From positions 18,157,532-18,221,531 of the forward strand of contig NC_054746.1 in NCBI RefSeq assembly GCF_018143015.1: DNA of 64,000 nucleotides, in the 5' to 3' direction. The notes beneath the pieces are model-generated. The model did not search any database. It was not told the DNA's origin and saw nothing but the letters and a program-made list of their open reading frames with translations. Position numbers and translations under genes: made by a program. Origin of the DNA: Lytechinus variegatus (taxonomy: Eukaryota; Echinodermata; Echinoidea; Temnopleuroida; Toxopneustidae). This document shows, one piece after another, positions 1 through 11,899 of this stretch; positions within the stretch are counted from its first letter, which is position 1, and every line of letters starts with the position of its first letter.

Positions 1-171
1 ATGGTAATGGTAATGATGATGATGGAGATGATGATGATGACGATGGTAATGATGATGGTAATGATGATGATGACAATGATTATGATGGTGATGATGATGA
101 TGATGGTAATGATGATGGAGATGATGATGATGACGATGGTAATGATGATGGTAATGATGATGACGATGATT

Positions 172-204
<33 letters not shown>

Positions 205-556
205 ATGATGATGGTGATGTTGATGATGATGGTAATGATATGATGATGGTAATGATGATGATGGTAATGATGATGGCGATGATGATGATGACGATGGTAA
301 TGATGATGGTAATGATGATGATGACGATGATGATGGTGATGATGATGATTATGATGATGGTAATGATGATGATGATGATGGTGATGTTGATGATGTGATA
401 ATGGTACTGATATGATAATGGTAATGATGATGGCAATGATGATGATGGCGATGATGATGATGACAATGGTAATGATGATGATGGTAATGATGATGATGAC
501 GATGATGATGGTGATGATGATGATTATGATGATGATAATGATGATGATGGTGATGT

Positions 557-587
<31 letters not shown>

Positions 588-1240
588 GATCATGATGGTG
601 ATGATGACAATGATGATCATGATGATGATCATGATGATGATCATGAAGATGACAGTGACGGAGATGGGTGTACGTTTTTTTTTTTTGTTTCACACTATGA
701 AGACATTGTGGCACACACTGTGGGACATTGTTCTTTCCTGTAGGATGATGATGATGATGATGGTAATGATATGATGATGGTAATGATGATGATGGTAATG
801 ATGATGATGATGACGATGATGGTGATGATGATGATGGTGATGATTATGATGATGGTGATATGTTGATAATGATGGTAATGGTGATGATGGTAATGATGAT
901 GATGGAGATGATGATGATGACGATGGTAATGATGATGGTAATGATGATGATGACGATGATTATGATGGTGATGATGATGATGATGGTGATGATGATTATG
1001 ATGATGGTGATGTTGATGATGATGGTAATGGTATGATGATGGTAATGATGGTAATGATGATGGCGATGATGATGATGACGATGGTAATGATGATGGTAAT
1101 GATGATGATGACGATGATGATGATGGTGATGATTATGATGGTAATGATGACGATGGTGATGATGATGATATGATGATGGTAATGATGATGATGGTAATGA
1201 TGATGGCGATGATGATGATGACGATGGTGATGATGGTAAA

Positions 1241-1271
<31 letters not shown>

Positions 1272-1994
1272 ATGGTAATGATGATGATGATGATGATGAT
1301 GATGATGCTGATGATGGTGATGTTGATGATGATGATGGTGATGATGGTAATGATATGATGATGGTAATGATATGATGATGGTAATGATGATGGTGATGAT
1401 GATGATGGTAATGATGATGATGACGATAATGATGATGGTGATGATTATGATGATGGTAATGATGATGATGATGATGATGATGATGATAATGATGATGATG
1501 GTAATGATATGATGATGGTAATGATGATGATGGTGATTATGATGATGGTAATGATATGATGATGGTAATGATGATGATGGTAATGATGATGGCGATGATG
1601 ATGATGACGATGGTAATGGTGATGATGGTAATGATGATGATGACGATGATGATGGTGATGATGATTATGATGATGGTAATGATGATGATGATGATGGTGA
1701 TGTTGATGATGTGATAATGGTACTGATGTGATAATGGTAATGATGATGGTAATGATGATGATGGCGATGATGATGATGACAATGGTAATGATGATGATGG
1801 TAATGATGATGATGACGATGATGATGGTGATGATGATGATTATGATGATGATGATGGTGATGATGATGATGATGATGATGATGGTGATGTTGATGATGAT
1901 GATGATGATGATGATGGTGATGATGATCATGATGGTGATGATGATGATGATCATGATGGTGATGATGACAATGATGATCATGATGATGACAGTG
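1..1994. repeat. Long (ATG/GAT)n trinucleotide array with higher-order structure
   Basis: About 2 kb of near-continuous ATG/GAT triplets with GGT, GGC, GAC and TAT variants. It runs from the window edge to a sharp end near 1994, where ordinary sequence begins. Because the triplet has few stops, it gives spurious Met-rich frames on the + strand and His- or Ile-rich frames on the - strand; these are not genes. It is interrupted at about 662-745 by a unique patch that includes a T run. The block at about 405-655 recurs at about 1721-1990 with the same order of variant triplets and the same exit sequence (GACAGTGACGGAGATGGG), so a unit of about 1.3 kb has been duplicated inside the array. Confidence 0.95.
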
Positions 1995-2021
1995 ACGGAG
2001 ATGGGTGTACGTTGTTTTTTG

Positions 2022-4500
2022 GGGAGCGATGCATCATGATGAGCACTAAAATATCAATGATGGGTGATGACAATTTAGCAAATCACATGAAGAGGAGCGA
2101 GGGGAAGATGAAGAATAAGAAATTCATATTCCTTTTAAAATTAGATGAAATATAAGGTGATCTCTAATTATGAACATACATTATTCAATAATTACCGATC
2201 GGTACTCCATTCTAATGTATAAGTACAGTGACATTTGATAGGGAAATTATGTTATATAAAAGAAATCAACGCAACTAATGTGGGTAAGAGAAGCGAATGA
2301 ACTATATTACGTGAACATTTGAAGAATAAAAAAGAGACTTAATGAAAACTGTAATAAAGAATCTCTTTGAAATTGAGAAAGCATTATCAGCGAGGACTAC
2401 AAAGAAAATGATTTTTGCCTTAATTCAACGGAGATCAGGGGGAAAACCATTCAGTGTCACTCTTCAATACGGTAAAGAAATTTCTTTCAGTATTGGCTCC
2501 TTCCGCGATTTAAGAGAAAACAGAAAAGGGCAAGTACATAGGGAGAGGGGGGGGGGGGGGGGGTGAGAGAATCAGAAGAGAAGGGGGGCAGAGAGAGGAG
2601 GGAGAGAAGGGGGTCAAAGTAGTTTATTCGATATAATGATTAAAAATGGCGCGATAGTAGAGATGAAAGTGATGTCGTTTCGGGTGAAAATTATCTAAAG
2701 TATCTGATGTTAGTGACGACGACGCTGATGCTGATGACGACAAAGGTGGTAAAGTGATTATAATGGTATATAATGATGGCATAGTGGTGGGGTGGGGTCA
2801 TGGTGGTAATTTTTTGTTTGTTGTTTGATTTTTCATCACCTTAAAGTTCAAAACAATATTTACATTGACAAAAATGGTGTCAAATTTGCTGATAATTATA
2901 CATAATAGTAGCTTAGCATAAACAAAATATTTTTTTCAAGCATTTAGTCCCTTAAATAACACAGGAGATAGTTCATTGAAATAAAACGCAGCTTGAAATA
3001 AACCGTTCATATTAACAGAATAAGACCTAACAATAATAAATAAAAACTTTGGCCTGTAGCATATTAAAAAAGAAATGTAAGCATCGTTTGCATCTTAAAT
3101 GAAATTAAAGGCCTCATGTACAAACATATTAAGAGCATTTTGAATAAATAACATTAAGAGTACTTTGTCTTTGAGAGAAATAAAATAACGCCCTGAACAT
3201 GTGGAATTACCACTGATTAACATTTTATAGTTCAGTCAAGTTGGTCCTTATTGTCAAATCTGTAAAATTTGAAATAATATGTACTTCAAACAAAGAAACA
3301 AAAGAAGTAGTGAGGGACATCATCGATTCTCTCATTTGCAAATGACTAAATTGTGCATATAACATGTATAACTACTATTTTTTGTGAAAAATAAGTGAAA
3401 CTTTAAAATGTCACAACTTTCTTATTTTACATCCGATTTTGATGAAATTTTCTTCAGCATTATGCTTGTCTGATTTTTCTCTGATTCAAATCAACATTTT
3501 TCTGAGGTGAACTTGACCTTTAAAAAACACACACACATACACCTAAAAACATTTCTGTTCAATTATATATAACTTCCTTTTTAAAAAAAAATCATGAAAA
3601 GCGTCTTGTGCGCTCTACAGAGTGGATTTGACATTGTACAAGTGCAATGTATTATCATTATTATTTTCATGATAAGAGAAATGGGAGAAAATGAAGCGTA
3701 AAGCTCATGATCGAATAGTATGTACGCGAATAAAAATGAAAGAGGAAGATCACATAATAGTAGCAAGGATTTCTGCTTGAAATATAATTGTAGGCCTGAA
3801 TTAGAATAAAACTGACTAAAATGGGTTTTCCCTCAAAGGTAGTAGAATCAAGAACCATTCAGGGGTCCCTGATCACCAGAGGAAATACTCTGTTCACAAC
3901 GGGCGACGAATACTAAAATAACTGAATAGTCTATTGTGATAACATATATCTATGGTGGAGCAAAAGAATTGTGAAGCCCTTTGTTAGCACAAGGAAAAGA
4001 CGCCATATACCAAGGGGTGGCATTACGGGGGGGGCAGGGGCGAATGCCTCCTGTTATTTTTCAAGTGGTGGCAAAACAAAATAAGGAGAGAAAATAACAA
4101 AGGGAGGGGGAGTAGGAGAGAAGAAAGAAAAACATAAAAAGTTAGGTATAGGTCGTGTCACTATGTTGTTGCATCCTTCCTCTATAAAGATATTCTGGCA
4201 ACCCCGTTCTTACCCCCTTTACCCAATAGTTTGAAGTGAACAATCAATAAAAAATATTAATGAAATGATATAGATTTAATCCAATGCGGTAAAATAAAAA
4301 TGGGAGACATATATGCTCATGCGTACATAAATTAGCCAATCGAAAAGTAAGACGAATCTACAGGAATTTGATAAAATTCTATTCACTGTGATATAATTTC
4401 TTCAAGACACCGTTCTGTCATTAGCAAACCAGTATTTCTCAGCGAATCAAATTCAAGAATTTAACCATTTTATTCTTTCAGTGATTAACCCGAGTGGGTA
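2022..4500. other. Duplicated non-coding 5' flank of GPCR 1
   Basis: I see no supportable gene here. It contains a poly-G and purine-rich stretch (about 2545-2620) and a purine-rich tract near 4080-4130. A truncated right half of a palindromic MITE lies at about 3190-3523 and ends in the shared GAACTTGACCTTTAA-like terminus. A short frame at 2342-2566 is not conserved in unit 2 and runs into a G tract, so I do not call it coding. Confidence 0.6.
3190..3523. mobile_element. Truncated palindromic MITE (AAAGG family), unit 1
   Basis: Matches the right-hand part of the fuller copy at about 19490-20070. Shared landmarks are a CGCCCTGAACATGTGG block, a TTTTACATCCGATTTTGATG block and a terminal TGAGGTGAACTTGACCTTT. 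The left half is absent here but present in unit 2, so unit 1 has suffered a deletion. Confidence 0.6.
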
Positions 4501-4665
4501 CTACATTGGATGCCCATGTGGATAAAAGTAGGGAAGATCGGTGAACAGAAATGCTGACATGCAAAACATCTTCACGCGCCTGTTCTGATATTTCATTTAA
4601 TCTATACCCACACTCCCATCCAGTTAGACTGCTGACACATTGATTGCCAACATTGTAAGCCAGGG
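4500..4665 (+). other. Putative non-coding first exon and proximal promoter of GPCR 1
   Basis: A stretch conserved in both duplication units ends in a near-consensus splice donor (GGG then GTAAGTAT, with GT at 4666-4667). The matching acceptor is TTTCTTTTAG at 7400-7401, just before the GPCR start codon, which implies a 5' UTR exon and a 2.7-kb intron. The exon's own start is not determined. A TATA-like CTATAC lies near 4612. RNA evidence would be needed to confirm it. Confidence 0.42.
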
Positions 4666-5222
4666 GTAAGTATAGTTTTTCTTATCATTATTATAGGCCT
4701 ATAACGTTACTAATTTCAAGTGTACCGATCGAGTCATACCCACACAACGGATTTCCATTAATACACCAAACATCAAAGTAGAATATGTGAATTTTTTTTT
4801 TCCCAACGAATTCTCAAGTAATTACTATACCAACAGTTTTTTAACTTAATCAGCATCTGTTGGTTACATTTTGCCCATTACATTAAAGTTCTCATGAAAA
4901 TATATATTTTTTATTGATATTTTAGAACAAAGATTATATACATCAGAAAGTTAAAGGGATTAAAAATTAACAGAGACAAAAGAAATGATGATAAGAAGAA
5001 GACAACGGGGGGGGGGCTATAATTGATACTTTGAATACAAATGAAGTTCTAGCCTTTTTTTTTTCTTTTTTTTTTACTTGAATTAGATTTTATTAAACGC
5101 ATAGTTTTTGAATTATTGTAAGGGTATTTCTAACAGATTTTTTGACAGCATGATTTGTCTTTCCTTATATAATAATAAAAATGATAATATAGGTATATCT
5201 TCAGTTTCGAAAACTGTTCTAC

Positions 5223-5258
5223 CAGCGGGCCCTGCTATTATTATAACAGGGCCCGCTG
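5223..5258. repeat. GC-rich perfect stem-loop
   Basis: Twelve-base perfect arms (CAGCGGGCCCTG at 5223-5234 and its complement at 5247-5258) with a 12-nt AT loop. It sits in AT-rich surroundings and has no counterpart at the equivalent position of unit 2 (near 22975). Confidence 0.8.
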
Positions 5259-5596
5259 CTATATTTATCCTTAAATGAAATAATGTACGGAGTCTAATTT
5301 CATGGGATGCATGAATTTGATTGTTGAGAATATGTATTTCGTAAGAAATCTTGGAAATATTGAAAACCAAGCAATGTGATATGATAAGTGAATAAATAAA
5401 AAAAAATGTTTAAAGTTTTTAAAAGGAAAAAACAATGTAGCAGAAAGGGCATAATATCCATCACCTGTACGTTAAGTCTTCTCTTGCAACTTATTAAAAC
5501 AAATTTTTAAGTTTACCTTGATTTTCCCCCCAAAAAACCTATGCAGTAAGTCAAATATGGCAATATGAGAGTGCTGTATACAGTAAATACTGTAGC

Positions 5597-5990
5597 ATCA
5601 TGAGTTATACCATTGAGATGTATTTCATAGTTTAATCGTAGAGGACGATATTTTTATGTAGTGATGCTTTGCGATACTTTGAAAAGTACGTCAGTTCGCT
5701 GGGAGCTGCGGTGGCGTGCGGTTGTAAGATGTAAGCTCCAAATAAATCAAGTTGAACTGTATACTGAATATCTCCCAAGTTGCTTCATTTGCATGATTGA
5801 GGGTGAGTGAGCGGGGGATCTGGTGTATTTCAGAGGAGTGAGAGAGTGTGCACGTTGCACAATATACTTCAAAAATTTGTGAGCGAACCTGCCCAAAAAG
5901 AGATATATAAGTAAAAAGAAGCGTGGACCGGGTTCTGGAGACTGCGAGACGGCAGAACGCTACCCCCGACAGGGCCCGGTTACGCCACAA
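5597..5990. mobile_element. Unit-1-specific insertion, possibly solo-LTR-like
   Basis: This segment is absent from unit 2 and is flanked by similar AATACT(A/G)TAG sequences. Read on the minus strand it contains a TATATA box-like stretch after a GC-rich leader, and a GGAGCTTACATCTTACAACC tail. That layout resembles an LTR, but I found no clean TG...CA ends or target duplication, so the class is uncertain. Confidence 0.3.
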
Positions 5991-6089
5991 TACTATAGGG
6001 AATGACACATTGAAATTTAATTTATACAAAGTCATGCATATTACCAATCGATTTGAGATTTTCTTGGTTATAAAATCTATTTGCCCATC

Positions 6090-7030
6090 GAAGATTACAG
6101 TCCAGTAATGCTTCAAGAAAAGTAAAAGCATATTTGATTTTGAAAAATAAATATTGAGTTAATACTAAAAGACATTTCTTCAAGGATGATTGACCGTAAT
6201 TCTTATTTTGAAATATACAAAAAAAATGTTTTACTAAGATTGAGTAAAAGTTTATTTGCATTAAACCATTTTTAAGCACTAATAGTATTTCTTCATCGAT
6301 TTTGTATTCAACATTTTCCAAAGCAGACTGCTAATAAATGAGAGTTGTATCATCGGCATACATATATATTGAAAAAACATGGGAAGATTGGGTCAAATCA
6401 TTGATGTAATTTAAAATAGTAACGGATCGAGATTGGATCCCTGTGGCACTCCACGTGAAATACAGTGAAATCAGAAGAAGACATGTTAAACAGAGTATAT
6501 TACAAATGATTTTTTATGTAGCTTCAATTAAAAAAAAGTTAAAAGTGGTACCACCTATCCCGTAATGATGTAATTTTGACAAAAGTATCGAATGGTCTCC
6601 CTTATCGAATGCTTTTGATGAATCCATAAAAAATACCAAAAACAAGATTTCTTATTTTTAATTGCCATTGCCACTTTGCCCTGCAAATTAACTAAAGCAT
6701 GTGTGGTTGAGTGATTACGTCTGAATCCAAAATGACAATCTGAGAGTAATATTTTTTGTAAGAAAATCATAGACTCGATTATAAACACATTTTTCTAATA
6801 ATTTTGATATACAGGGCAACAAAGATATAAGTCGATAATTCTGAAATAATGACAATCATCTTTAAAAAAACAGGGATAATTTATGCCATTTTAAGTTTGC
6901 TTGGAAATGTACCATTTGATAATGATATATTGAATAATTATATAAGGCTTAGTATTCAAAATCTTTACATTCACAAATTGTGTACATTTCGAGTTTTAGA
7001 TTTCATGAACCTGGAATTTTTTGTTTCCTA
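6090..7030 (-). mobile_element. Fossil LINE reverse transcriptase fragment (unit 1)
   Basis: Minus-strand remnants of a non-LTR reverse transcriptase. A block reading GFRRNHSTTHALVNL (about 6690-6730) is the conserved RT region before motif A. A GVPQGS motif follows near 6440-6460, and the catalytic tetrad YADD can be read near 6350 in another frame. The frame is broken by many shifts and stops, so the element is dead. The same fossil is in unit 2 at 23740-24650, so it was present before the segmental duplication. Confidence 0.75.
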
Positions 7031-7419
7031 AAAAATTACCTGGAAAAAGTCTCGGTTCCCCAAAGACATAAAGTAGAACAAAGGAAGGAGATATGTGAAA
7101 AGAAAGGAATACAGAAAAGTGGATGAATAAATTGCTATTATATCAAATTCATTTACCCTTTTCACATGTTTAAATTCCTATCTTTTATATATTATCGCTC
7201 TCGCTCTCATCGTGATTTCTTCAATATTGTATCATTTTCAAATAATTAAGCTTGGTGTAGTCATTCAAAGTACATGTAAGCCTTTTATGGCATATCACAC
7301 AGAGAACAGAAGTGGGGGCTAAGCCAAAAGTCCCCCCCCCCTGTTCCAATATTAGCTGAAAGTAGCAATATTAATTCACAAATTCAATCTCTTTCTTTTA
7401 GGTTCTTTTACGTGTCATA

Positions 7420-8673
7420 ATGTCCATGGATCTCACTAGGTTTGTGCAACTACTGTATCTTTCTGTCTCATTAGCAATGGGTGCAGAAGCTGTCTCCCTG
7501 ACATCCTCGGCGACAACTGAGAGCGATTGGGGAACAAGTGTTACCCCTGGTGGTAGCCCTGACGCAACTTTTAAAGGGTTCGCTCTGGAAGATGATAACA
7601 GTGATTCCTTGATAGGTCTGAATAACACGCTGCATGAAGAACTTGAAGATATATGGGATACCGAGACATCAAGGTCCGAATACCCTGGTGATGATACAGA
7701 GAATGTTGGCTCATGGTCTTGGTATTCGATATCTTGGACATGGGTCACTCGTGGAGAACTAGTCGTCGGGGTGATCGGGATCATTGGTAACCTTCTGATA
7801 ATCATTGTTCTTTTTCAGCGGCGCGCTAAGAGCCGATCTACCGACACACTCGTAGGCGCACTTGCGACGGCAGATCTCCTGACCTCGGTTGGGCTGCTTC
7901 CTATTCCATATGCCAAAGGTGTTCCGGTATCCTGGCTTGGACGAGTCTACTGCAAACTGGTATGGCTTCCAGGCTACATGATGCCTTGGACATTCCTCTC
8001 AGGGTTCGTGCTATCCGCCATCTCTGTTGAGCGTTACATCGCGGTCACCCATCCCATCTACTTTAACAGGATTCTGACCAGACGGCGAGTATCTGAGGTG
8101 GTTGTGATTTTATGGATCTTATCAATCTTGCTTTGCATCCCCGGTTCATTCAGAGCTGATCTGGACAAATCGAAATGTCGATGTGCTATTGTGGAACTGA
8201 CATATGCGGTTGACATGGCATTTTCTCTTTACACTACTACCATCCAACTATTCATACCAGCCATCATTATGGTTGCTACTCAAACCTTAATAGCAGTCAA
8301 GCTCAAAGCCCAGTCGAAGCGCTTGAGAGGATCGAAATCACACCATATTGCCGCGAGCAGAGCTGTTATTAAACTGTTGCTCATCGTTATCATTGCGTAC
8401 CTTGTTTGCTGGACTCCCTTTAAATTGATTTTCTTGCTTAAAGCATTGCTCCGTCATCAAATCCAAGCGAATTCTCAGATTGCCAACGGAGCCATGATCC
8501 TAGCTGCTGTCAATTCCAGCATCAACCCAATCATCTACAGCATCCGTTACCAGGAGTTCCGCAATGCTGTCAAGGACTTGTTTGTAGGGGGGAAGGTCCA
8601 AAGTAAAGCGATGTTCGATGATCCTGACGTCAATAACTCTACCAATACAAGAATGGGCCGGCCTAACCCTTAA
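7420..8673 (+). CDS. Class A (rhodopsin-family) GPCR, copy 1
   Basis: Uninterrupted 417-residue receptor with seven predicted membrane segments. It has a hydrophobic signal-like N-terminus (about 8-22) and a roughly 110-residue acidic, Ser/Thr-rich ectodomain with an NNT glycosylation sequon (68-70). TM1 carries GN (123-124). TM2 ends LATAD (148-152). Cys178 at the start of TM3 can pair with Cys253 or Cys255 in extracellular loop 2. ERY (204-206) replaces DRY, CWTP is at 330-333 in TM6, and NPIIY is at 369-373 in TM7. These are the diagnostic rhodopsin-family positions. The ligand is not recognisable; the overall look is peptide-receptor-like. The second in-frame Met (7426) is the one conserved in copy 2 and may be the real start. 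A splice acceptor at 7401 precedes the exon. The frame stays open from the acceptor to the start, so an upstream coding exon cannot be excluded. Confidence 0.93.
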   Translation: MSMDLTRFVQLLYLSVSLAMGAEAVSLTSSATTESDWGTSVTPGGSPDATFKGFALEDDNSDSLIGLNNTLHEELEDIWDTETSRSEYPGDDTENVGSWSWYSISWTWVTRGELVVGVIGIIGNLLIIIVLFQRRAKSRSTDTLVGALATADLLTSVGLLPIPYAKGVPVSWLGRVYCKLVWLPGYMMPWTFLSGFVLSAISVERYIAVTHPIYFNRILTRRRVSEVVVILWILSILLCIPGSFRADLDKSKCRCAIVELTYAVDMAFSLYTTTIQLFIPAIIMVATQTLIAVKLKAQSKRLRGSKSHHIAASRAVIKLLLIVIIAYLVCWTPFKLIFLLKALLRHQIQANSQIANGAMILAAVNSSINPIIYSIRYQEFRNAVKDLFVGGKVQSKAMFDDPDVNNSTNTRMGRPNP

Positions 8674-8811
8674 GTCCAGGGCTATTTTGATCTTTTCGGT
8701 ACCAGGAAAGTTTTATGCATTATGCCCCCATATAGGTTCATGCGATAATGACGATCATTTGCACGATGGTAGGAAATGATGCAATCTACATGTTTGCATA
8801 GGTAAATTTAG
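8674..8811 (+). other. 3' flank of GPCR 1
   Basis: Short shared 3' sequence, matching 27361-27418 and then 29623-29710 in unit 2. I see no clear AATAAA signal. It preserves the empty target site of the mariner element in unit 2 (CCCCATATAGGTT near 8725-8740). Confidence 0.6.
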
Positions 8812-9149
8812 TCTGGTCTGTTAGCGTCAAAAATGCCCTACTTGTGGACACGGTGGACAAAAGCATGATTTTTTCTCCAGACCTTTGTTTATGTATAAGA
8901 ACTAAGAATGGGGTATGCTCCAAAAAATCTGGCTGCAGGAACAGTGAAAAAATGGATGAAAATGTCAGAATTTATGAGTTCAGATTTGTCTGATATGTAG
9001 ACTAGCGCTAGTGCAAAACTCAATAGCAGTGCATTATTTTGCATTGAATTAGTTCTTGAATTCAGACCCTTTTTGAACAGATCTTCTGTTTGTCCTCGTA
9101 TCTCAATGCACCAAATATCTGAATGAAGATGCTAACCAAGCCGAAGGGT

Positions 9150-9780
9150 GACGATGGAGGGGGTTGAATGTTGGTGTGTGTGTACATATTTTGGTCTTGG
9201 GGTAAAGGTGTGCAAGACACATTTTTTGCATGTGTTGGAAATTGTGTTGCCATGGTAACAGTGTATTATTGCAAAAATAAGGTAAAAATCTTGCAGTTAG
9301 AACCACTTCCTCTGTTTTTAACCGATTCTCATGAAATTTGGCACACACATTGGTCTTGAGGTGAAGATGTCTAAGACACACTTTTGTGTGTCTTTCAGAA
9401 ATCTTGTTGCCATGGTAACAACATATCTGGTGAAAATTGGGGAAAAAAACTTACAATTCAAACTGTTTCATCAGTTTTCAATCAATTTTCATGAAATTTG
9501 GCACACACATTGGTATTGAAGTAAAGATGTACAAGGCACTTTTTGTGTGTTTCCAAAATTGTGTTGCCATGGGAACAACATATTATATGGCAAAATTTAG
9601 GTAAAAACCTTGCAATTTGAACTACTTCATCAGTTTGTTGTTGTTGTTTTGAACCAATTCTCATGAAAAAATTATGGCTCACACATTGGCCTTGGGGTAA
9701 AGATGTGCAAGAACCTTTTGTCAGAGAGTGCAATGCCTTGGTAACCACATTTAGCCAGAAATATGGGGGGAAACTCATTG
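9150..9780 (+). repeat. Internal tandem repeats of about 165 bp, left arm
   Basis: About four imperfect copies, spaced roughly 160-170 bp, of a module containing TCATGAAATTTGGCACACAC, a (G)TAAAGATGT(A/G)(C/T) box and GTTGCCATGG(T/G)AACA. The right arm carries the mirror set at about 11900-12540. Confidence 0.8.
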
Positions 9781-9865
9781 TGGATCAGTCTACTTCTCAG
9801 TTTTCAGCCTGTGCTCATAAAAGTTGACACAAATATTCATTTTGGGTAAAGATTCATATTCAGTA

Positions 9866-10453
9866 TTAAAAGGGAATCAAGACTTGGTCATAATGTTGTG
9901 TGCATGGAAAAAGGAGAAAAATAAGAATGGTGAAAGTTTTAAAGAAATCGGACAAGCAAAATAAAGTTATGGCTGCTTTGAAATTAAGATCCCTAAGGCT
10001 ACTAGTATGTAGAATTCAAATTGGCAACTGGGTAAGTAAATTATGACAAGGGGTGAGGCTGCAAGGACAACTTTCCCATAGTTATCAGGATTTTTGGTTT
10101 TCTCCTAAATCCCTATTCCATTGGGGCCGTAATATAAACCCGGTAGCATGTTTTATGTCCTCATGAAAGAAAGATATAATTTGAAGTAAAACTTTTGAAA
10201 AAAGAAATTTTAGCTAATTAATTATTCCAGTACATGGAAGAGTGGTCCTTGCCTTCTTAAATCACTGTGACATCACACATGCGGTCAATTTGAAGTCTTC
10301 ATGGGTATATTGATTACCAATGTTTATAACTTTAATATGTTCACAACTTTGTTATGGTTTGTCCGATATTGTTCAAACTTTGACCTATAAACTTGTCTGA
10401 TTTTTCATTTTCCTCTAAAAACAAGTGTTTATTTGGGTTTGATTCCCCTTTAT
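9866..10453. mobile_element. Palindromic MITE nested in the left arm
   Basis: Ends are AAAGGGAATCAAGAC at about 9868 and GTTTGATTCCCCTTT at about 10451. The right arm has no equivalent (compare 11800-11870), so this MITE inserted after the long inverted repeat formed or was lost from the right arm. No coding capacity. Confidence 0.7.
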
Positions 10454-11899
10454 AACGTCATATAATAGCGCAGGGTATTAATCATCTTCAATAATATTTA
10501 TAGGCTTTTGGGGGAGGGGCGGAGAAGGTCCTTAAAAACTGACAACATAAAAATATAGAAGGTTAAAGGCCATGACCATGAGGAACTTAAACACTCTTAA
10601 AAAACACCCCTTACATTTTTTTGTTGGGGGGGGGGGGGCTTTAGAAAATTGCCACATAAAGATTAAAATGAAATTATAACAACTAGGAACTTAACCCCCC
10701 CCCCAAAAAAAAAAGGGAAATCCTTTACACTTCAGCATATTAATTTAAAGCCTCAAACATTCTGCTTTGAAAAAAAAAGTTTCCGGTGTCCAATTAATCA
10801 ATGTTTTATTTGAAGCATGAAGCAGGGGCTGCCACAGAAATATACTGAAAAAATTAAATGAAAGAAAATATAAGGCTAAAATCTATTGTGCACATAGGTA
10901 TATTTTTGATATGGTATGTTACTGAGTCATGGATTTGCAAGTGAATTTCTAAAACAAGTGCAGATATTTTGATATATATTTATATTTCTATAATAATTAG
11001 TTGCATGATTAAAGGTACACTTTAAAATGTCAGAAAAAATATACTTAGAGACAGGAAACAGAAAGAGATGGCATGGTGAAGCTCAAAATCAAGAGTGATG
11101 TGAAAGTTAAAAAGAAAGAGTAGGAACGGAATATGAATATGAATAAAAGACTGAGTAGGAGAATATAAATAAACAATGGTTAATTGGGTACTGTAAACAA
11201 ATTTTTTATCAAATCAGAATGCATTAAGCTTCAAATGAATGGTCTGAAGTGCAAAGGACTCTTCTTACCTTTGAAGGGGGGGAGGCATTTTCTGCTAAAA
11301 AGTATATCAGCCCCCTATTTTTTTCGGGGGGGGGGGTTAAGTTCCTAGTCATAATCCTTTAACTGTAATTTTAATGAGGTCATTTTCTAAAGACCCCACC
11401 CCCCGCAGAAAAAGAGTAATGTCTAGCTTTAAAAATGCATTGACCCCTGAGGGACAAAGGTGCTGTCTGGTTTGAGCATGAGGAAATAGAACTAAAAGTG
11501 GTATGGGGAGGGGTGCACATCTTGGGGAGGTGGAACTAAGGTTTGGAAAATCAGCTGTTGAAAGTACAAGGGGTACACATTTTGTTTTGCTTGCCAGTGT
11601 TGGAACTCCTCTGCTTCAGCGGAAGGTTTCATATTCACCCAGTGTACCTCCAGCCTATATGCCCTTAAGGGGATGCGTTTTTTAAGAGTGTTTATAATTT
11701 TTATGTTTCTAATGGCCACTGCCTTTACCTTCTTTGATGTCAGATTTAAAGGACTAATCCTGCCCCTTCCCCCCAACCCAGAAATATTAATGAAGGTGAT
11801 TAATACCCCACATTTTAATGCAGAGAAGACATTTAGAATTTAATATGAATCTTTACCCTAAGATGAATATTTCTTCCAATTTTTATGAGCACTGACTAA

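Larger units (their letters stand above)
4666..7401 (+). other. Putative 5' UTR intron of GPCR 1
   Basis: Bounded by GTAAGT at 4666 and a pyrimidine-AG acceptor at 7401. It holds a GC-rich hairpin (5223-5258), a unit-1-specific insertion (about 5597-5990) and a fossil LINE on the minus strand (about 6090-7030). No protein-coding gene is supported. Confidence 0.42.

Noticed and set aside
1..2039. Several long Met-, His- or Ile-rich open frames on both strands
   Set aside because: They are translations of the ATG/GAT array in different frames and carry no domain signal.
2342..2566. 74-residue + strand frame
   Set aside because: The homologous stretch in unit 2 (about 14417) has shifts and a MITE, and the C-terminus is a poly-G translation.
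5691..6131. 146-residue minus-strand frame
   Set aside because: Spans the junction between a unit-1-specific insertion and the fossil LINE; no coherent domain.
7398..7805. 135-136 residue minus-strand frames over both GPCR 5' ends (also 26088-26498)
   Set aside because: Antisense shadows of the conserved receptor coding sequence; conservation is explained by the sense strand.
9150..9780. Regularly spaced repeats that could be mistaken for a CRISPR array
   Set aside because: Units are about 165 bp, imperfect throughout and lack unique spacers; the sequence is animal.
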